Shown here piece after piece: positions 46,276-60,600 of a stretch of DNA of 64,000 nucleotides. Source of the DNA: Viscum album (lineage: Eukaryota; Streptophyta; Magnoliopsida; Santalales; Viscaceae). The translations under genes were made by a program, and so were the position numbers. The notes beneath the pieces are model-generated. The model saw only the letters and a list, made by a program, of their open reading frames with translations, had not been told where the DNA came from and ran no database searches. The DNA lies in assembly GCA_963277665.1 (NCBI GenBank), contig OY728152.1, positions 1,187,934,357 through 1,187,998,356 of the forward strand. The letters run 5' to 3'. Position 1 is the stretch's first letter, and each line of letters starts with the position of its first letter.

Positions 46276-48690
46276 TATTTATATTGTCGCTAATTAAATC
46301 AATTTCATTCTCTCAATTTTATATATTCTAAACTAATGAATACTGGTAAGGATGTAGTGAACTTATTCATCATTTAGGATATAACTTCTAATATTACATC
46401 TACCTTACTCACATATGAAATTCAATATTCTTATCTTTCCCTAAAAATCAATAATCATTTGTAGTCATACACCAATGTATGTATATACAATAATCATATA
46501 CACTTAATAACATAACATTCCCAAAATAATTTGAATATATAAACATTAACCCATGATGAGATTACAAATTCATGAAATAATTCACAATATTTAACCATCA
46601 AATATATTAATATGTAGTTTATTACATTAAAAAAATTTCAATATATATCACAAACCCAAAAATTGGATAGAATTCATCAAAAATTTCATGGATTGCCATT
46701 TCATTAAAAAAATATATTAATTATTAGGCTACCAGTTCTATCTATCTCAAATTTATAAAAATCATTCAACACTTTATTACCTCAACATCAACTAAATATT
46801 AAACCTAAGAGTTATCCATACCTCAACCATGTGTTCTCCAATAGATATCCCAAATAAATATAACCTTTTTATAAAATCACATTTCAATGTTATTAATACC
46901 ATTTAATAACTCTTTCCAAACCATTAATGTATAAATACTTAAGAACAATATTTATATGTTTCAAATAATAGTCATAAATTTTAGATTATAACAAAATATC
47001 ACCATCAAATATCACTCCCTAATGAATATATCTAAGATTTCCATGATTTATGTTCTATTAATATATTAACCTCATTACCATAGGGTCAACTAGAATAGTC
47101 ACATTATCCTTAAAATAGGATTGTACTAAAATTTTCATCAATTTATGTATACTCCATTATTCGGTTGTAAGACATAGGGTTTTCTATGTATATACATTTC
47201 CAATATTTATTATCAAGAACTTATTTCAATCAAATAATAAAACAGGCTATAATAATATGAATATGGAAAATTTGGCAACATTATGATCTAATTTTATTAA
47301 AAAGTGTGAAGGTACGAATTTAAAAAAGGATAAAAAATAGATATAAGTCCAATGAAATTACCTTCATTGTGGTCTGAAGTAGTGGATACCTAGGGTATCT
47401 ACTTTGACTAGATTTTCCCCCTCAATATTATAGGATCCAAGATTGGAGAAATAAATTATTTGGCCACTTTGAGTCCACTGAGAAGATAAGAAATTATCCA
47501 AAACATTTTCTTCTCACCACATATACAGGATCTATATATGACAGTTCATCAACCCCTTACACCTTCAAATAGTATAATCAATGGAACAGGTTATACTACT
47601 GATTCCATGAACCACCTTGTAAATAATATGAGAGGTGGCCTCAAATGCTTCTAGGGGAAGATTCATTTTATTACATGACATTAGACTAGATAGCATTTCC
47701 ATTTCCTCTTCTTTAAGGGTGTTTCCTATTCCATAATTAGCAGAGAATGACAAAATGAAAAAAAACATACTACTCCTAGATTACCCCTCCCACACACATG
47801 ACATCAAACATAAATTAACCATCAAAATTGAGTTTAAGCCTATGTTAGGGAGTTTTCCACCAAACCCAACACCCCTTCTCTGGACTGGTCATCCTTGTCG
47901 AGGTGGATTTAAAAACCTAAATAAACCTAATGAAGGGTAATACTCCATGTTCTTGAACAACATTGTAAGGTACAATAAAACATTCTTAGTTTTCTAGATG
48001 ATACAGGTTTTTGTTCTTCTCCTTGATTTGTATTTCACCTCATTATTGTTGGTCCATGTAAACAAGAATAATTCAATAATGATTAGATTTCTTACTTTCC
48101 ACTATGATCCATAGTTATCTGCACCCTAGAACTAATGTGCTAGAAAATCCTCTCCTGTTTAGTAGACCATCCTGGTGCAATTATCGAACATGTTCCATAC
48201 TACCATTTCTCACTCACATTAAATGAACTAATGGTATGTATTTTCATTAATTAATTTAGTACATCATAGGCATTTTTAATTAAGTATCACTCCCATTGGT
48301 TGTATCTTTTCCTCCATTGGTAAATCCTGGTTCCATATATTCCATTGCATGAGGTTTAACTTTCTTGGTATCTCATTACACCATATCATGTTTCCCCAAG
48401 AATCATGATCAATATATTACCAATCCATACTAATTAAATATTTCATCAAGATTTCCCATATAGAGAAGCCTTTGTAAACACACATGTCTGGTTCCAAGTT
48501 TAATAAAATTTTATCAAATATGGCCTATTGATCGTCATTGAGAATTGATTTTATAAATACGGTATGGTCTTTGGCTAATTTGAAAGTGGTGTTTGGATTA
48601 TGAAATATTAGAAATCCCAGCAGTATCCACACTTAGTTTTGTGGCCAAAATTTTATATAACCCTATCCAATAATATATCATGGGTTGTAA
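46276..48690. other. Unclassified stretch, probably more of family F
   Basis: Continuous with family F copy 1. No gag-pol or other protein similarity is recognised on either strand to about 47900; 47900-48690 may hold badly decayed upstream parts of the LINE described next. The open frame at 47565-47768 (minus) has a protein-like composition but no recognised family. If family F is an LTR element, one LTR end and its internal region should lie here, but no primer-binding site or polypurine tract is evident. Confidence 0.35.
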
Positions 48691-48699
48691 CTGGAATTG

Positions 48700-49130
48700 G
48701 AAGAACATATTTATATCCTTTAGAGGGAGAATCACCCTTATGAACATTGTTCTTACATTAGTCCATATGCATTCCATCTATAATATTAATGTTCAAATGA
48801 TAGTGATATATAATATGGAGGGAATTATGGTGTCATTATTGTGAGAAGAATAGCTGGAAGGAAAACACTATTTCTCCTCATAGAGTAGGTTGGCAAGACC
48901 TCTATCCGAAGGGAGTATTAATCTTATAAGTGACTCTGAGAACATGACAAGGTTCCATACCAATATTTTATGAGAATTTGTTGAGGATTGTACTTTTTGG
49001 GGAAGGTTCATGAAAACTAAATATGGGAATTATGTGATCATGTAGAGAGTTAAACCTTTAAGGATTTGGAAATTGATTCATTCCTTTCTTCCTTATCTAC
49101 AATAATGTTAGGATATGATTGTTTTAACCT
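48700..49130 (+). pseudogene. L1-type LINE remnant (ORF2, C-terminal side of RT)
   Basis: Plus-strand translation across two frames resembles plant L1 LINE ORF2 downstream of the RT catalytic core. LYPLEGESPLMNIVLTLVHM (48711-48770) matches the 'LS.gGr.tLI.svL.slP.y' block. LEGKHYFSSHRVGWQDLYPK (48840-48915) matches 'g.kkfhLVnW..vC.PK', and FWGRFMKTKYGNY (about 48990-49035) followed by PLRIWKLI matches 'lWrr.i..KYG ... lWk.I'. Stops and at least one frameshift are present. No RT catalytic box, poly(A) tail or target-site duplication was found. LINEs move by target-primed reverse transcription. The call rests on motif order only. Confidence 0.5.
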
Positions 49131-49689
49131 ATGACATAATTTGGTAAATAATAGGTTATCCATGGTCATTTTCTTATTAGGTTCTCTTAAATAATTAGTA
49201 ATCATCATAGGAAAATACTTCATGATGGTTTATAAATTGAATGTGATTAACCAAATTATATCCACTGGGTTTGTTAACCCAACTATATTGTTAGGCCTCT
49301 TTTTCATGCATAAGTTGATGATCTAGTTAACACCCAATTAACCATTTTTAGGGTTATTTAGCTTTGTTACATTAGTTCCCAAGCTATAATCCACGAACAG
49401 TGTTTAATTAGGGATGTAATTTCTAGTAGAATGGAATTATATCTACTTTAACAAAACATGAGGATGTTATCCTATATATTAATGTGACCCTTCAGTATTA
49501 TCCTAGGGTTTTCAATAATGTTCTATAATTCTAATCCTCACTAAATAGTGTGTATCCAATATTTCCACAAACAATACTATAGGGTTATTTATACTTTCAA
49601 AATTATTATCATTTTTAATTTATCAACCCATAAGTTGTCATAAACTATCATCCTATCTTATTATGTTAACTAAACCTCCCTTTGCTTCT
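49131..49689. other. Unclassified stretch between LINE remnant and family F copy 2
   Basis: Possibly the 3' part of the LINE or internal sequence of family F. No further motifs and no poly(A) run are recognised. A pyrimidine-rich patch, cctccctttgcttct, lies at 49674-49688 just left of the F match and could mark an element edge. Confidence 0.35.
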
Positions 49690-52600
49690 AAATAGGACAC
49701 CCCAAACCCACATTCTTATAATCCAGTGCTTGTAAAAACATTATTTAAATATCGGTATAGGAATGAACCAAATAAACCAAATTTTAAACATCATTAATTA
49801 CAATATAATTGATAAATATTGTGTCACTTACATTTTAAGAAATTTTCTATTTATTTTTTTAGAGAGTTAGGAATAAATTTTATCTAAAAAAGTCCATGTA
49901 TTTATAAACTATTGGAATATTTTCCCCATAATGAGGAAATATAATGTTTTGGATTTTTTTTTGACATATCCAAAAGATTATACACAAATGATACTCTTTT
50001 AGACATATCATGTGTAAAAATTATCATAATTACATGAAGAGATGGAAACATAAGAAGGGTGACCTCAAATGATCAATATGGTAAAATGTATATCTAAAGT
50101 TATTAGGGAAGGAATAATATGGGAGGAATAAAGAGAATTAAATAGTTCCATATAGCTGAACAAAAGACCATTAAATATATCCATGGATGACATAATAATA
50201 TAAATAATCACATGGATAACATTATCAGAATTCATTGTTATGAAATGCAGAATTTCGGAATTCTTTTACTATTAAGGTCTCAACCAAGACATCATTCATT
50301 CCATCAATGCCACATCCAAGACATCATTCTTTTCATCGAGGTAAAAACCAAGGAATCATCCTTACATTGGGAATTCATACACTCAATACCTAAAGCATTT
50401 GTCTCATGAGACTAACATATACATCAATGAGATATATAATATTAGTCCCCACTAATCACTTTTTCAAGACTAGGGAATTCACTTTTTCAATGATATCAAT
50501 ATAAATACAATGAAAATTCATCATTCCTTAGGAATCAATAAACATCCATATTGAGATACAAACATATGGAATGTCAATACGTTACCCCATGTTATTAAAT
50601 GGGATTACATGATCCTTACCATCTAGAGGGAGATAGTGCATGGTTAAACATTACATAATCAAATTTACTATGTTTTTAATAGACTTATGAAATGGAATAA
50701 CTAATATATAGATTTTCAATATTTCTGTAATCAATAAATTATATCTCCTTCTATGTAATAATCCCTCAAACAAACACCATATATAGAAAGGGGTATATGG
50801 TAAGGTCAGTAATTGTTTCAATAAATTAATGAATGGAATATTAGTAATCACCCAAAAATCACTATAAATAAATATAGACTATTTATAAAGGAAATGAATT
50901 GGATTGAAATTCATTCCTATAATATTTGATGATTTGTAAATAAAAAGGTTGTGATGGATCATTTCTATTATATATTTTTAACAACACTCATTCGTGAAAA
51001 AATTGGTAAAGAATTAATGGGTAGTTAAATACATGTTTTAAAAGAAATGTTCAATTTTACAATAAAAAACTTTATAATAATAAATTGTTTTCCATGAATG
51101 AAGTTTCAATTAAACCCCATATATTAAAGATAAAAATTAATATCTTGGTAAAACTATGAATCATATGAAATAATATTGAAAATAATGGGAAATATATTAT
51201 TGTGAGAATGTATTAACAATAAGTTTCCTTTATTAATTTTATAAATAATTTCGGAGTGAAAATTTCAACAGTTTCATTTGAAAGTTCATTTTCAAAAAGG
51301 CTATAAAAAAGTATTGAGATATATTAAAACATTAATTTTTATTAAATCTCAGAAAATGGTGTATTGAAAAAATCATAATTTTCTTATGAATAAATCATTA
51401 TGTCGATGATAAACCATATGTAATATATAGCATTGAAAAAAATTAATATTTTCAAATTTCTTTTTCAAAAACACATATCAAAAAAAATAGTATTAGTTTT
51501 TCCTTTTGAATATAGGTAAATATAATTTTTAGGAAGATGGAAAATATTTCAAATTATAATTCCTATAAAAACATGAACATTGGAATGAAGTAAAATATAG
51601 ACATAGGGGAAAATATTTTTAAGAAACATTCTGAGTTATTTATTCAAATGTCTAAATTTTATATTTGTGGGTGTTATATAAATTAATATTCTATATATGA
51701 AAATAAGTTAATTATATATATATTTTGAGAATATAATATCAATAAAATGAATTGTAAATACCAAAGGGGTTGAGAATATCATGATTGAGTAGAGACATTA
51801 GAACATAAGGAGAAAGAATTTGAGTCGCGAAAATTATTAAGGCTTGAGAAAAATTTAAATGAAAACCCCTTGAATAATTTTTTTTGATATTGAACTTATA
51901 ATACCATGAATTAAATATATATCATGGTGTAGTAAATAAAATAGGGTTCATATTATGTATATTAAAAAATTAGGTTCATTAAAAAAATGGACATCATTGA
52001 AAGGAAGCTGAGATAACAAACCCTTAAAAATTTTGTTAATCTAGAATTAAACCCCCAGGATAAAAATTAATCAGATTAAAACATTTAATATCATGAAATA
52101 ATATAGAATTGGTATAAATATTAAATGGGAAATGTCTACACCGTTCCATAAAAACAAGGTGTATATTAAAAAATAAGTCTCAAGTTGTGAAAATAGGGAT
52201 ATGAAACTCTTACCTTGTTCATGATTCATTTTGTGAAATCTCCTAACTTCCTGAATAAGGAAATTAATTTTTTTAGATGCATTTTTATGAAAATTGTTCT
52301 GGTATTTCTCATTTAATATAAACCATTTAATATCATAAGATATATATTTATTTTAATCTTTTATGTTCAAGAGGAAATTGAATTGGTGTCAGGTTATTTT
52401 GATAATTTTAGTAAGAGAAAATGATAATTTAATTGTAAATTAAATACATAATATAACCTTTATTTAACCATAATACAATCATTATTCACCTGTTAAATTA
52501 TAAAATTTCATAATTTATCATCCTAGAGACATATATGATAGATTATTCTATATTTATTGAATTTGGTGGTTAAACTAACCCAAATATTTCCATGTTATAA

Positions 52601-54634
52601 CTCAATGGGTGAGTATAAATAAGGATGTGTATAATATTTTTATTATATAATAATAATGATATTATTTTTATACTTTTTTATTGGAGAATAATATTTTATG
52701 TGGTTTTGATAATGAATAATAATTAAAATGATAATTTATAAATGTTACTTCATGGAAGTTGTAGTTATCACAACACACAATTATTATAGAATTTAATGAT
52801 TAAGAAGAAATTGTAAGGAGTACGTAAGACTCACTTTGGTGTCTTAATTTTTTTCTCATAAGTTTCCTTTGAGATGATAGGATTATAATAGATTATATTG
52901 AATAGTGGTGTGTGAAATTGAGATATATTTCTAAGAGTATAATAATGAAAATTTTTAAGAATAAATTTGAATTAATCGGTGTGGAATAAAGTGGTGGAAG
53001 TGTCCACTTTTATAAGTAATGAAAATGGAACTTTTCTGAAGACCCATTATTTTTCAATAACGGAATGAAATTTATAAGTGTTAAATTTAAAAAAGTGAAA
53101 AATAATATATTTTGGGGTGACCAGGGATCGTTAAATAGTCAACCTTATATTTCTACACATGTTAAAAGTTGTTGGAACTCGTTTGTTCTTAAATTTTTAC
53201 TTTACCTTTTTTTATTTTATAGCTGTAACTATACTTTACCCAAGTAACTAATGTTTTAATAAACTTATAAAATATCCCCCTTAATCTAATATGTGTATTC
53301 TACGTCTAATTTTAATCTAAATTTAATCTAATTAATGGAAGATAAAATTTTAAATTAAAACATTATATATATCAAAAAATAGATTTAAAGAAACAATTTA
53401 CTAGCACCATAACTATTATTAATGTAATTTTGTATTGAATGAAAATTCAATTAGTGTAAATGTGTTTATATATAGGTTTAATAAGTATAATATATTATTT
53501 TTGGAGAATATATTATGTTATTTTATTAGAGAAAAATTCCCAACATTAATAAAACAAGTCTTTGAAAACAACAGTTTGATCATTGTCGAGATAATTAAAA
53601 TTATTGTTAGTAAATTGAGTTTTATAAAAAAAATTCCTTATTACATAATACTTCATTTTATTATAAAATACTAAATATATTTTCTTATTTAATTTTTACA
53701 TGTGATGAACAAAAAATTAATGTAAGTGAATAAATTAGTTTTAGAATAATATATAACTTATGTATCCAAAATGATATACCTAGGATTTATATATAAAAAA
53801 ATTAATTTTAATTGACTTTTTTTAATTATGAATATATATCCTCAAAAATAAAAATATTAAAAGAATTTAAGTCATTATTATGTTAAAAAAATAGTATTAT
53901 ATAAATCGATATTTTATTACTATTCAACTAAAAATAAATTTCTTTAGAAAAATATTGAAAAATCATCATAGGATATCTTTCTTATAATTATAAAAATTAT
54001 TTTATTTTATTAATTGAAATTGTAAAATTTATTCACATAGTTTTTTAATACAAAATATAAAGGAAATCTAATTTTATGAAAAAATGAACTTTCTTTTTCA
54101 TTTAAAATAAAAATTATTGAATGTTTAAAATACACATGGGAAATGACTTATTATATTAATAACTTCTTGATTATGTCATCCTAATTTCTAGTTACATAGA
54201 ACCAAAATATATTCATATATGATCTAAGTGTATGGTAAGTTGTGTTAGAAGTTAAGGTTGGTTATTATGCTTCCATAGATCTCATAGAAATTTCCACAAG
54301 CTTAATTTTATCTCATTTATGATTTCATTCATACATAGTTGTTCTAGATTGTCATGGGATTAGTCTAGGGAGAACCCCATTCAATCTAAATCCTTTCCAA
54401 TCAAAGAAAAATTAGCCTCTTAAGGGAGACTTCCACTACCAAATGATATTTGATTCATTTTTCATTGTAGATTTTGTAATACCATTGCTTCACATTATAC
54501 CCACCAATTTAATGAATATATTATAAACATAATTCTTTATTATAACATATCATAGATTCCTTTTAGATTGTTTTTCCATTTAGAACATGAAATTAACATA
54601 TTTTTTATGGAAAATACATAGTGAAATTTTATGT
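49690..54634. repeat. Family F repeat, copy 2
   Basis: About 4.95 kb matching 6600-6905, 31217-35782 and 46025-46275 in the same orientation and order. It lacks both the element 1 and element 3 insertions and so acts as an unoccupied reference for them: the element 3 site is ctaaa at 54386-54390, and the element 1 site lies near 49905. The direct repeat of nearly 5 kb on either side of about 3.4 kb suggests long LTRs of one element, perhaps a non-autonomous LARD, but this is inference. The right end is cut by the LTR of element 4. Confidence 0.65.
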
Positions 54635-54639
54635 CACTG

Positions 54640-57600
54640 GACAGTTGTAATTCACCAAGGAATGCATGAATTTCCTTTTTAAAACTATTCCAGAGACACT
54701 ATTTTGTAATAATGTATTTAAAAATATTGCTTTTCTTTATTAAAAATAATAACCATAAAAACTTCCTAAAACCTCATATAATATCAAAAATCACTCCCAA
54801 AATTATTGAGATTATCATTAAAAAATTACTTTAAAACATACCATTTGAAATACAATTTTTCAATAATTTCATTAAAATACCAAAGAAGGTTCCAAAATAA
54901 TAATAATTAATGAAAAATTTATCTAAATAACTAAACAATGACACATAGTGTATAAATAAACCAAAAAGTGAATATAAATGTAAATACACAATGATATTAC
55001 CAAACTAATGATGTAAAATTGTAAATATGTATAGTATATAAGAAAAAAAGATGAATGTATAAAATTATGGGAATCTCATAGAATTCGAGTGAGATGGTAC
55101 TATATGTACTTGAATTGAGTCATATATTGTCCTATAATTTCTTTAATAGTTTTTAACCTCCCAGATTTTCACAATAATACTGATCGGTGTCACTCCCAAA
55201 AGACCTATGCCCATGCTATATAGTGGGTGATCTTGTCGAAACATTAGGACTAGATAGTGAATATCTCACAATAAATTACTAGGATTCCAATTGATCCCAT
55301 GATAACATAAATAAAAAGTGAGTAAGTTTTTGTGACATACAATATATTCACTAATACCAAATCATAATCCCAAAACACACCTTGACCCAACTCTATACAC
55401 AGTCTAATCTAAAACCTCTGCCCCAAATTATATAGTGAAAAAAACAAAACCCATATCCATCATCATACACATATAAAAGTATCTATAAGGGGGATTAGTC
55501 TTGTATTTCATTTATTTTTTATGTAAAACCATTTACACAAAGTGAAGATAGATACTTGAGTTTCCATATTAGTGGTATAATTTTTAGGACTTCAATTGAA
55601 AACCATTTGAAAGACCAATATTACTCAAAGATAATTTTTATAAAATACCAAAAGTGAATTTAGGTATTCCATTATAAATTAAATATTTAATAACCCTTTA
55701 AAACAAAATATGAAATCAAGTGATTTATGAAAACACCATTGAAATAATAGAGAAAATGTATTTTAAACCACCATTACTTATAAGAACAATATAACCATAA
55801 GAAACAACCTCATTAAATAGTTATAAAATAAATAAAAAAATTATAACTAATAAACAAAAATAAAATTATTTTAAAAATACATAAATATCCATTTTAATAC
55901 CATTCAAAGTAAAAAATATTGTAACCTATATAAATAATATTGAAGATTAAACACATTTTCCTAAAAATCACTAGCTCATTGATGAAAACATTTTTTGAAT
56001 TATATCATCTATGTTTCCTATATAATTTTATGGAAATGAAATTATAATTTTGAATAAAAACATGTATTTGAGTAAAAATGTTAGGAACATGGAAAAACCT
56101 ATCTAGAACAAGATCATATTGTATTAAATTTTGGGTTATGGAAGGAGGTGGATCCATGAACTTATCCATTCACCCTAGCACCAAAAAGAGCATCATACTC
56201 AAAAAAACCTTAACTTGGGTTTATTTCAAAGAGGAACTATGATAATTGGGATAAAAAAACAAGATAGTAAGTGGAATAGATTATAAATTAGTTTTGTTCC
56301 ATGAAACACACCATGAAGTCAATAGATTAGGGTGAAAATCCCAAGGAAGAGGCTTGAGGGAGGTCACCTAGGGCTCCGCGGTCCATGCCTCACATGAAAT
56401 GTAGGAGGATAGTGGTCAATAGAGATAAATTCATGAGTATTAGGATGTAAATTTCATAATTTAAAATTATATAAAGTCTACCCAATTTTTAAAGGGTTTA
56501 CCAAACTATGTACTTACATTGAACCCTTCACTGGACACTCTAATAGGTACTTAATGGTTTTGAAATGAGGTATGAAAAACTGTGTTCAAATCATGAGAAT
56601 TGATCCATTAAATAATGTAGTTCCACCAATTTTTACATCATAGGGTTAACATTAAAAATTCAAAAACCATGAAACAAGTAAAAGTCTATAAAAATCCAAA
56701 AAAATAAGAGAAATTAAAAAGATAGATTGATATTAAGGACCAATAAAAATATAATTAAATAAAGGAATGTAATTTTCATATGTGACATACGTTTCAATTT
56801 TAACCAATAAATAGTCACCTTAGTCTCCCACTTGGGCATGATATTCCAACCTTCTGGAAGATGTGGAGACACCTACATCACAGTTTTAATTCGTCTAAAT
56901 AACTACCTCTATGTGACCAATGATTATCAATACCTAACGGAATTGACCAAAAATAAGGGTAATTGGGTCTTCCAAAGGTATTCACATTTATAAATACCAC
57001 TTTACCCATAGTATTCTTACACTTGGGTGAAGGACCCAACTCATCAACCATATATGAGAGTCATGCATCTAGTTTTTATTCTAGGCACCAAATTGGGGAA
57101 AAACATGCTAAATTACTATAGACAAGATTTTTAGTAGGGGGAGACCCTTATCTCAATAATAAATAGGGATATCCCCTTCTCTTAGCACTAAATAAGGAAA
57201 GATACCTCCTTATACCATTAATACAGTGAGAAACATTAGTCATCCCTCGCTAGGTTGAGCGTATATTCTCATCCCTCAGTTGGGTGAGAACTTTTTCTTG
57301 ATGCCATGCCCACTATGGTGGGTCCCTTCACTCATCCCCCACTAGGCATAACTATTTCACTCTTCCCTAATTAGTGTGGAGAACCTTGACATTACCTCAC
57401 ATGGGGGAACACCTTCACATAGGTCCCATAATGTGATCCTCCTTATCCTACATATAGACATCCATATAATAAAACCCTAGTTTTATTGGTGGATCGTCCC
57501 TTTAGAAAAAGTCTCCAACTTGGGTTCAATTATCAAGGTATCCTCAAAAAATACCTGATGCACATGATCAAAAATGAAAAAAAAAATGTTTGATCCACTT

Positions 57601-60600
57601 TAATCATGTGTTACCTTTATGATATAAATATCTCAATACATCTTTCCCAAATGCAATGTCTCCCAGAGTATTCCTAATCTTTTAATATGTTTAGAACATA
57701 AGTTTCTATTGGGAGGATAATGGTGATACATTTACTTGATCATGCGGCTCAACATGGTAGATATAAGCCCAAAACAGATCACCTTGATTGTTTATTGGAT
57801 CCCAAAGTCCACCCAATTATCCATGAGAGCATGGGGCTATTCACAAGGTGCAATCCCCATCCTTATTACCACTAATGAATTTGTAACCTTTATACGACAA
57901 TGATAAAGAGACATCAACGTAATGGAATCCCATGTACAAGATCTAATATCATTCTCATAGAGTGATATTCACCATGGGTCCAGTCACCCATATATCTAGC
58001 ACTCAATTAGTAAGAGTTAGACTCTTTAATGGGCCTCTTAATTGAGTGTAATCCACAAATATTCTTGACATCACCTATTCTAGATATTAGGTAAATCCTT
58101 AGGTAAATCCATGAATAATCACCACTAAATTCTTTATTTTTGTTTATTTCATATCACATAAGTTATTAAACAAGACTTTAAGATTCATGTTATGGTCTAG
58201 CCAAATGATCAGAAGATCTATAACTAAAACAGTGTTGGATTTTAATACATTTTATAAAGATACATAGGATTTCTCCATAACATTAAAACTAACCATTATA
58301 ACCATCTATGTCCTCCCACATCAGTCCATATCTCCCATGAGTCCAGACAGTCCTGCACATTATACCATACTATCACAAAGAAAACATTCATTATTACAAG
58401 GTACATATTACCTGTGAGTCTATCTTTATGAGCCAATAATCCTTATGAAACACTCTATATCCTCCTTTAATGGAATAAATTTTTCAGAAGTCTCTATGTT
58501 CTTCCTCAACACACTATATTCCATTTGATTTCAACCATAAAGGGTCATCTATATATATGTAATGTGATAACCATTTCTATGAATCATTTCCCCATATATC
58601 TACTATGAGAGGATATAAAATAAATATATATGTTCACATATTCACAACCTCAATATGATTTGTGATTTTCTTCAACACTTGACCTAAAAATGTACAACGT
58701 GTCTCGTTATGTGACATTAAACTATATGGGTTCCAGTTCCCTTCATGGGAATATGTAGTAAGCCCATTTGTGAGACATATCCTAACAACACAACTCCCAA
58801 TTCCTCTTAGGATGATGTTATATTATATAGTACGCAACTTATTGGATTTAAACAATGTCATATAATAGACCAACCTGAGTCATCCAAACCATACACTTGA
58901 GTCAGTTGTCACATGGCGGGGTGAATCCAAAAAATAGAACAACTCTTAAATATAAAAAATAAGATATCTAACTAGAGTAATATATGAAATAAAAAGATAA
59001 ATCATGATCCATACAATCCACTCCAAACTGTCTAAACTAGAATGTATTAATAAATAATGACTAACAAGTATTCATGTACCCTATTTTCACCTACAAACCA
59101 ATCCAAACTGAAGGTAACGACAACAAGAGAATCCAACATGCTACAAGATTCCCTTAACTTCAACTGCATCATGCAATAAAATATCTATAACCACCCAAAG
59201 TCAAACATAGGATGTGAGAATGATTCCTAGTAGGATACCACCATAATGTCTATATATGGTCTAATATCAAAATTTAAATGTTCTATATTTTAATACAGAA
59301 ACAGTTTTACAATTCATTTTAATAAATCCAATCCCATTTGTAAATAATTTTCCATTTAACTTTCATAAAATATTTTCATATTCTCAAAAATAATAAATAT
59401 GCTATGTATAAGTGATGAAATATGTAATAATTTCCATGCATAATAAGGTAAGATAGTAAATAGACATCCATGAAATACCATCATCTTATGTGATACAGCC
59501 ACACATAAAACCATGTGAGAAACAATCCATGAAAAAAACAATCATGTGGTAAATTAACATAAAAGAAAAATAACTTTGTAACTAGACCTATCCTATTGGG
59601 ATATGTACTATGAACTAAATATTCTAAAAGGGAACTACATTGGATCAAACCAATATCATATCCTAGCCCAATCAATCGATATCCTATATATTATCTCCTA
59701 TTGGTGTTGTACACACTAAGGATACACATGTCTATATCTTGATGCAATAACTGTTCCAAAAGAACTAATTTCCAAGATACATCTAAAATCCAGTGTCACC
59801 ATTTCATAAAACATTTTAAAATCCATGAAAATCCACTTCGGTTTTTGGAATCTCATCTCCAAATAATACAAGCTCATTTTCAAAGCAAACCCTCTTTTTG
59901 AAAAAACTTTCCTTTCCAATAAATCCTTTGAAACCACATATCACTTCAATTTAATGATCAACATAATGAAATTTACCAATAAGGTTAATTGATACATCAA
60001 ATTAACCCATTTCATAATAATTACTATCTAAAATGGTATATACCTAGCCTCATTCAACCACGGTGACTAGAAACTACGTGATCAGCCAATAGAAGACAAG
60101 TCACACCAATAAACTGAAAAAATGATTGATAGAAAGCATCATCCATTATTGAATATAAAATATAACTACATCCAAAACGTTACCAATGAATAATGTAAAG
60201 AAAAACCATAAGTAATGCTTACCTGGAGAGGCACACTGTAATAACCCTATTGATCGATCTCCAAACAAAGTGATCTGAAAGGGACAGAATCACCCAGAAT
60301 CTCTTAGGTTGATCTCTAGATCAATGAGGGGGGATGCATGGTTGAATGAAATAAAAATTAATCATATGTTTCCCTAAAACCCACATCTCATAGTATTTAC
60401 ATAGTGTCTAATCCCATTTCATATAGTGTATTCCAAAGAAGATGGAAACACTATAAATGTGTCATATTTAAAAAAACATTATTTTTTTCATTAAGCAATG
60501 TGATAAAAATACATGGTCTGTAAACCTTTGATTCCATGAACTGTATCATGAAATCTTCTTGGAGACTATTATATGGTGTGCAATCCCTTTACATGGCATG

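Noticed and set aside
47565..47768. Minus-strand 67-codon open frame with protein-like composition
   Set aside because: No recognised motif, no matching neighbours and a length expected by chance; not enough to call a gene.
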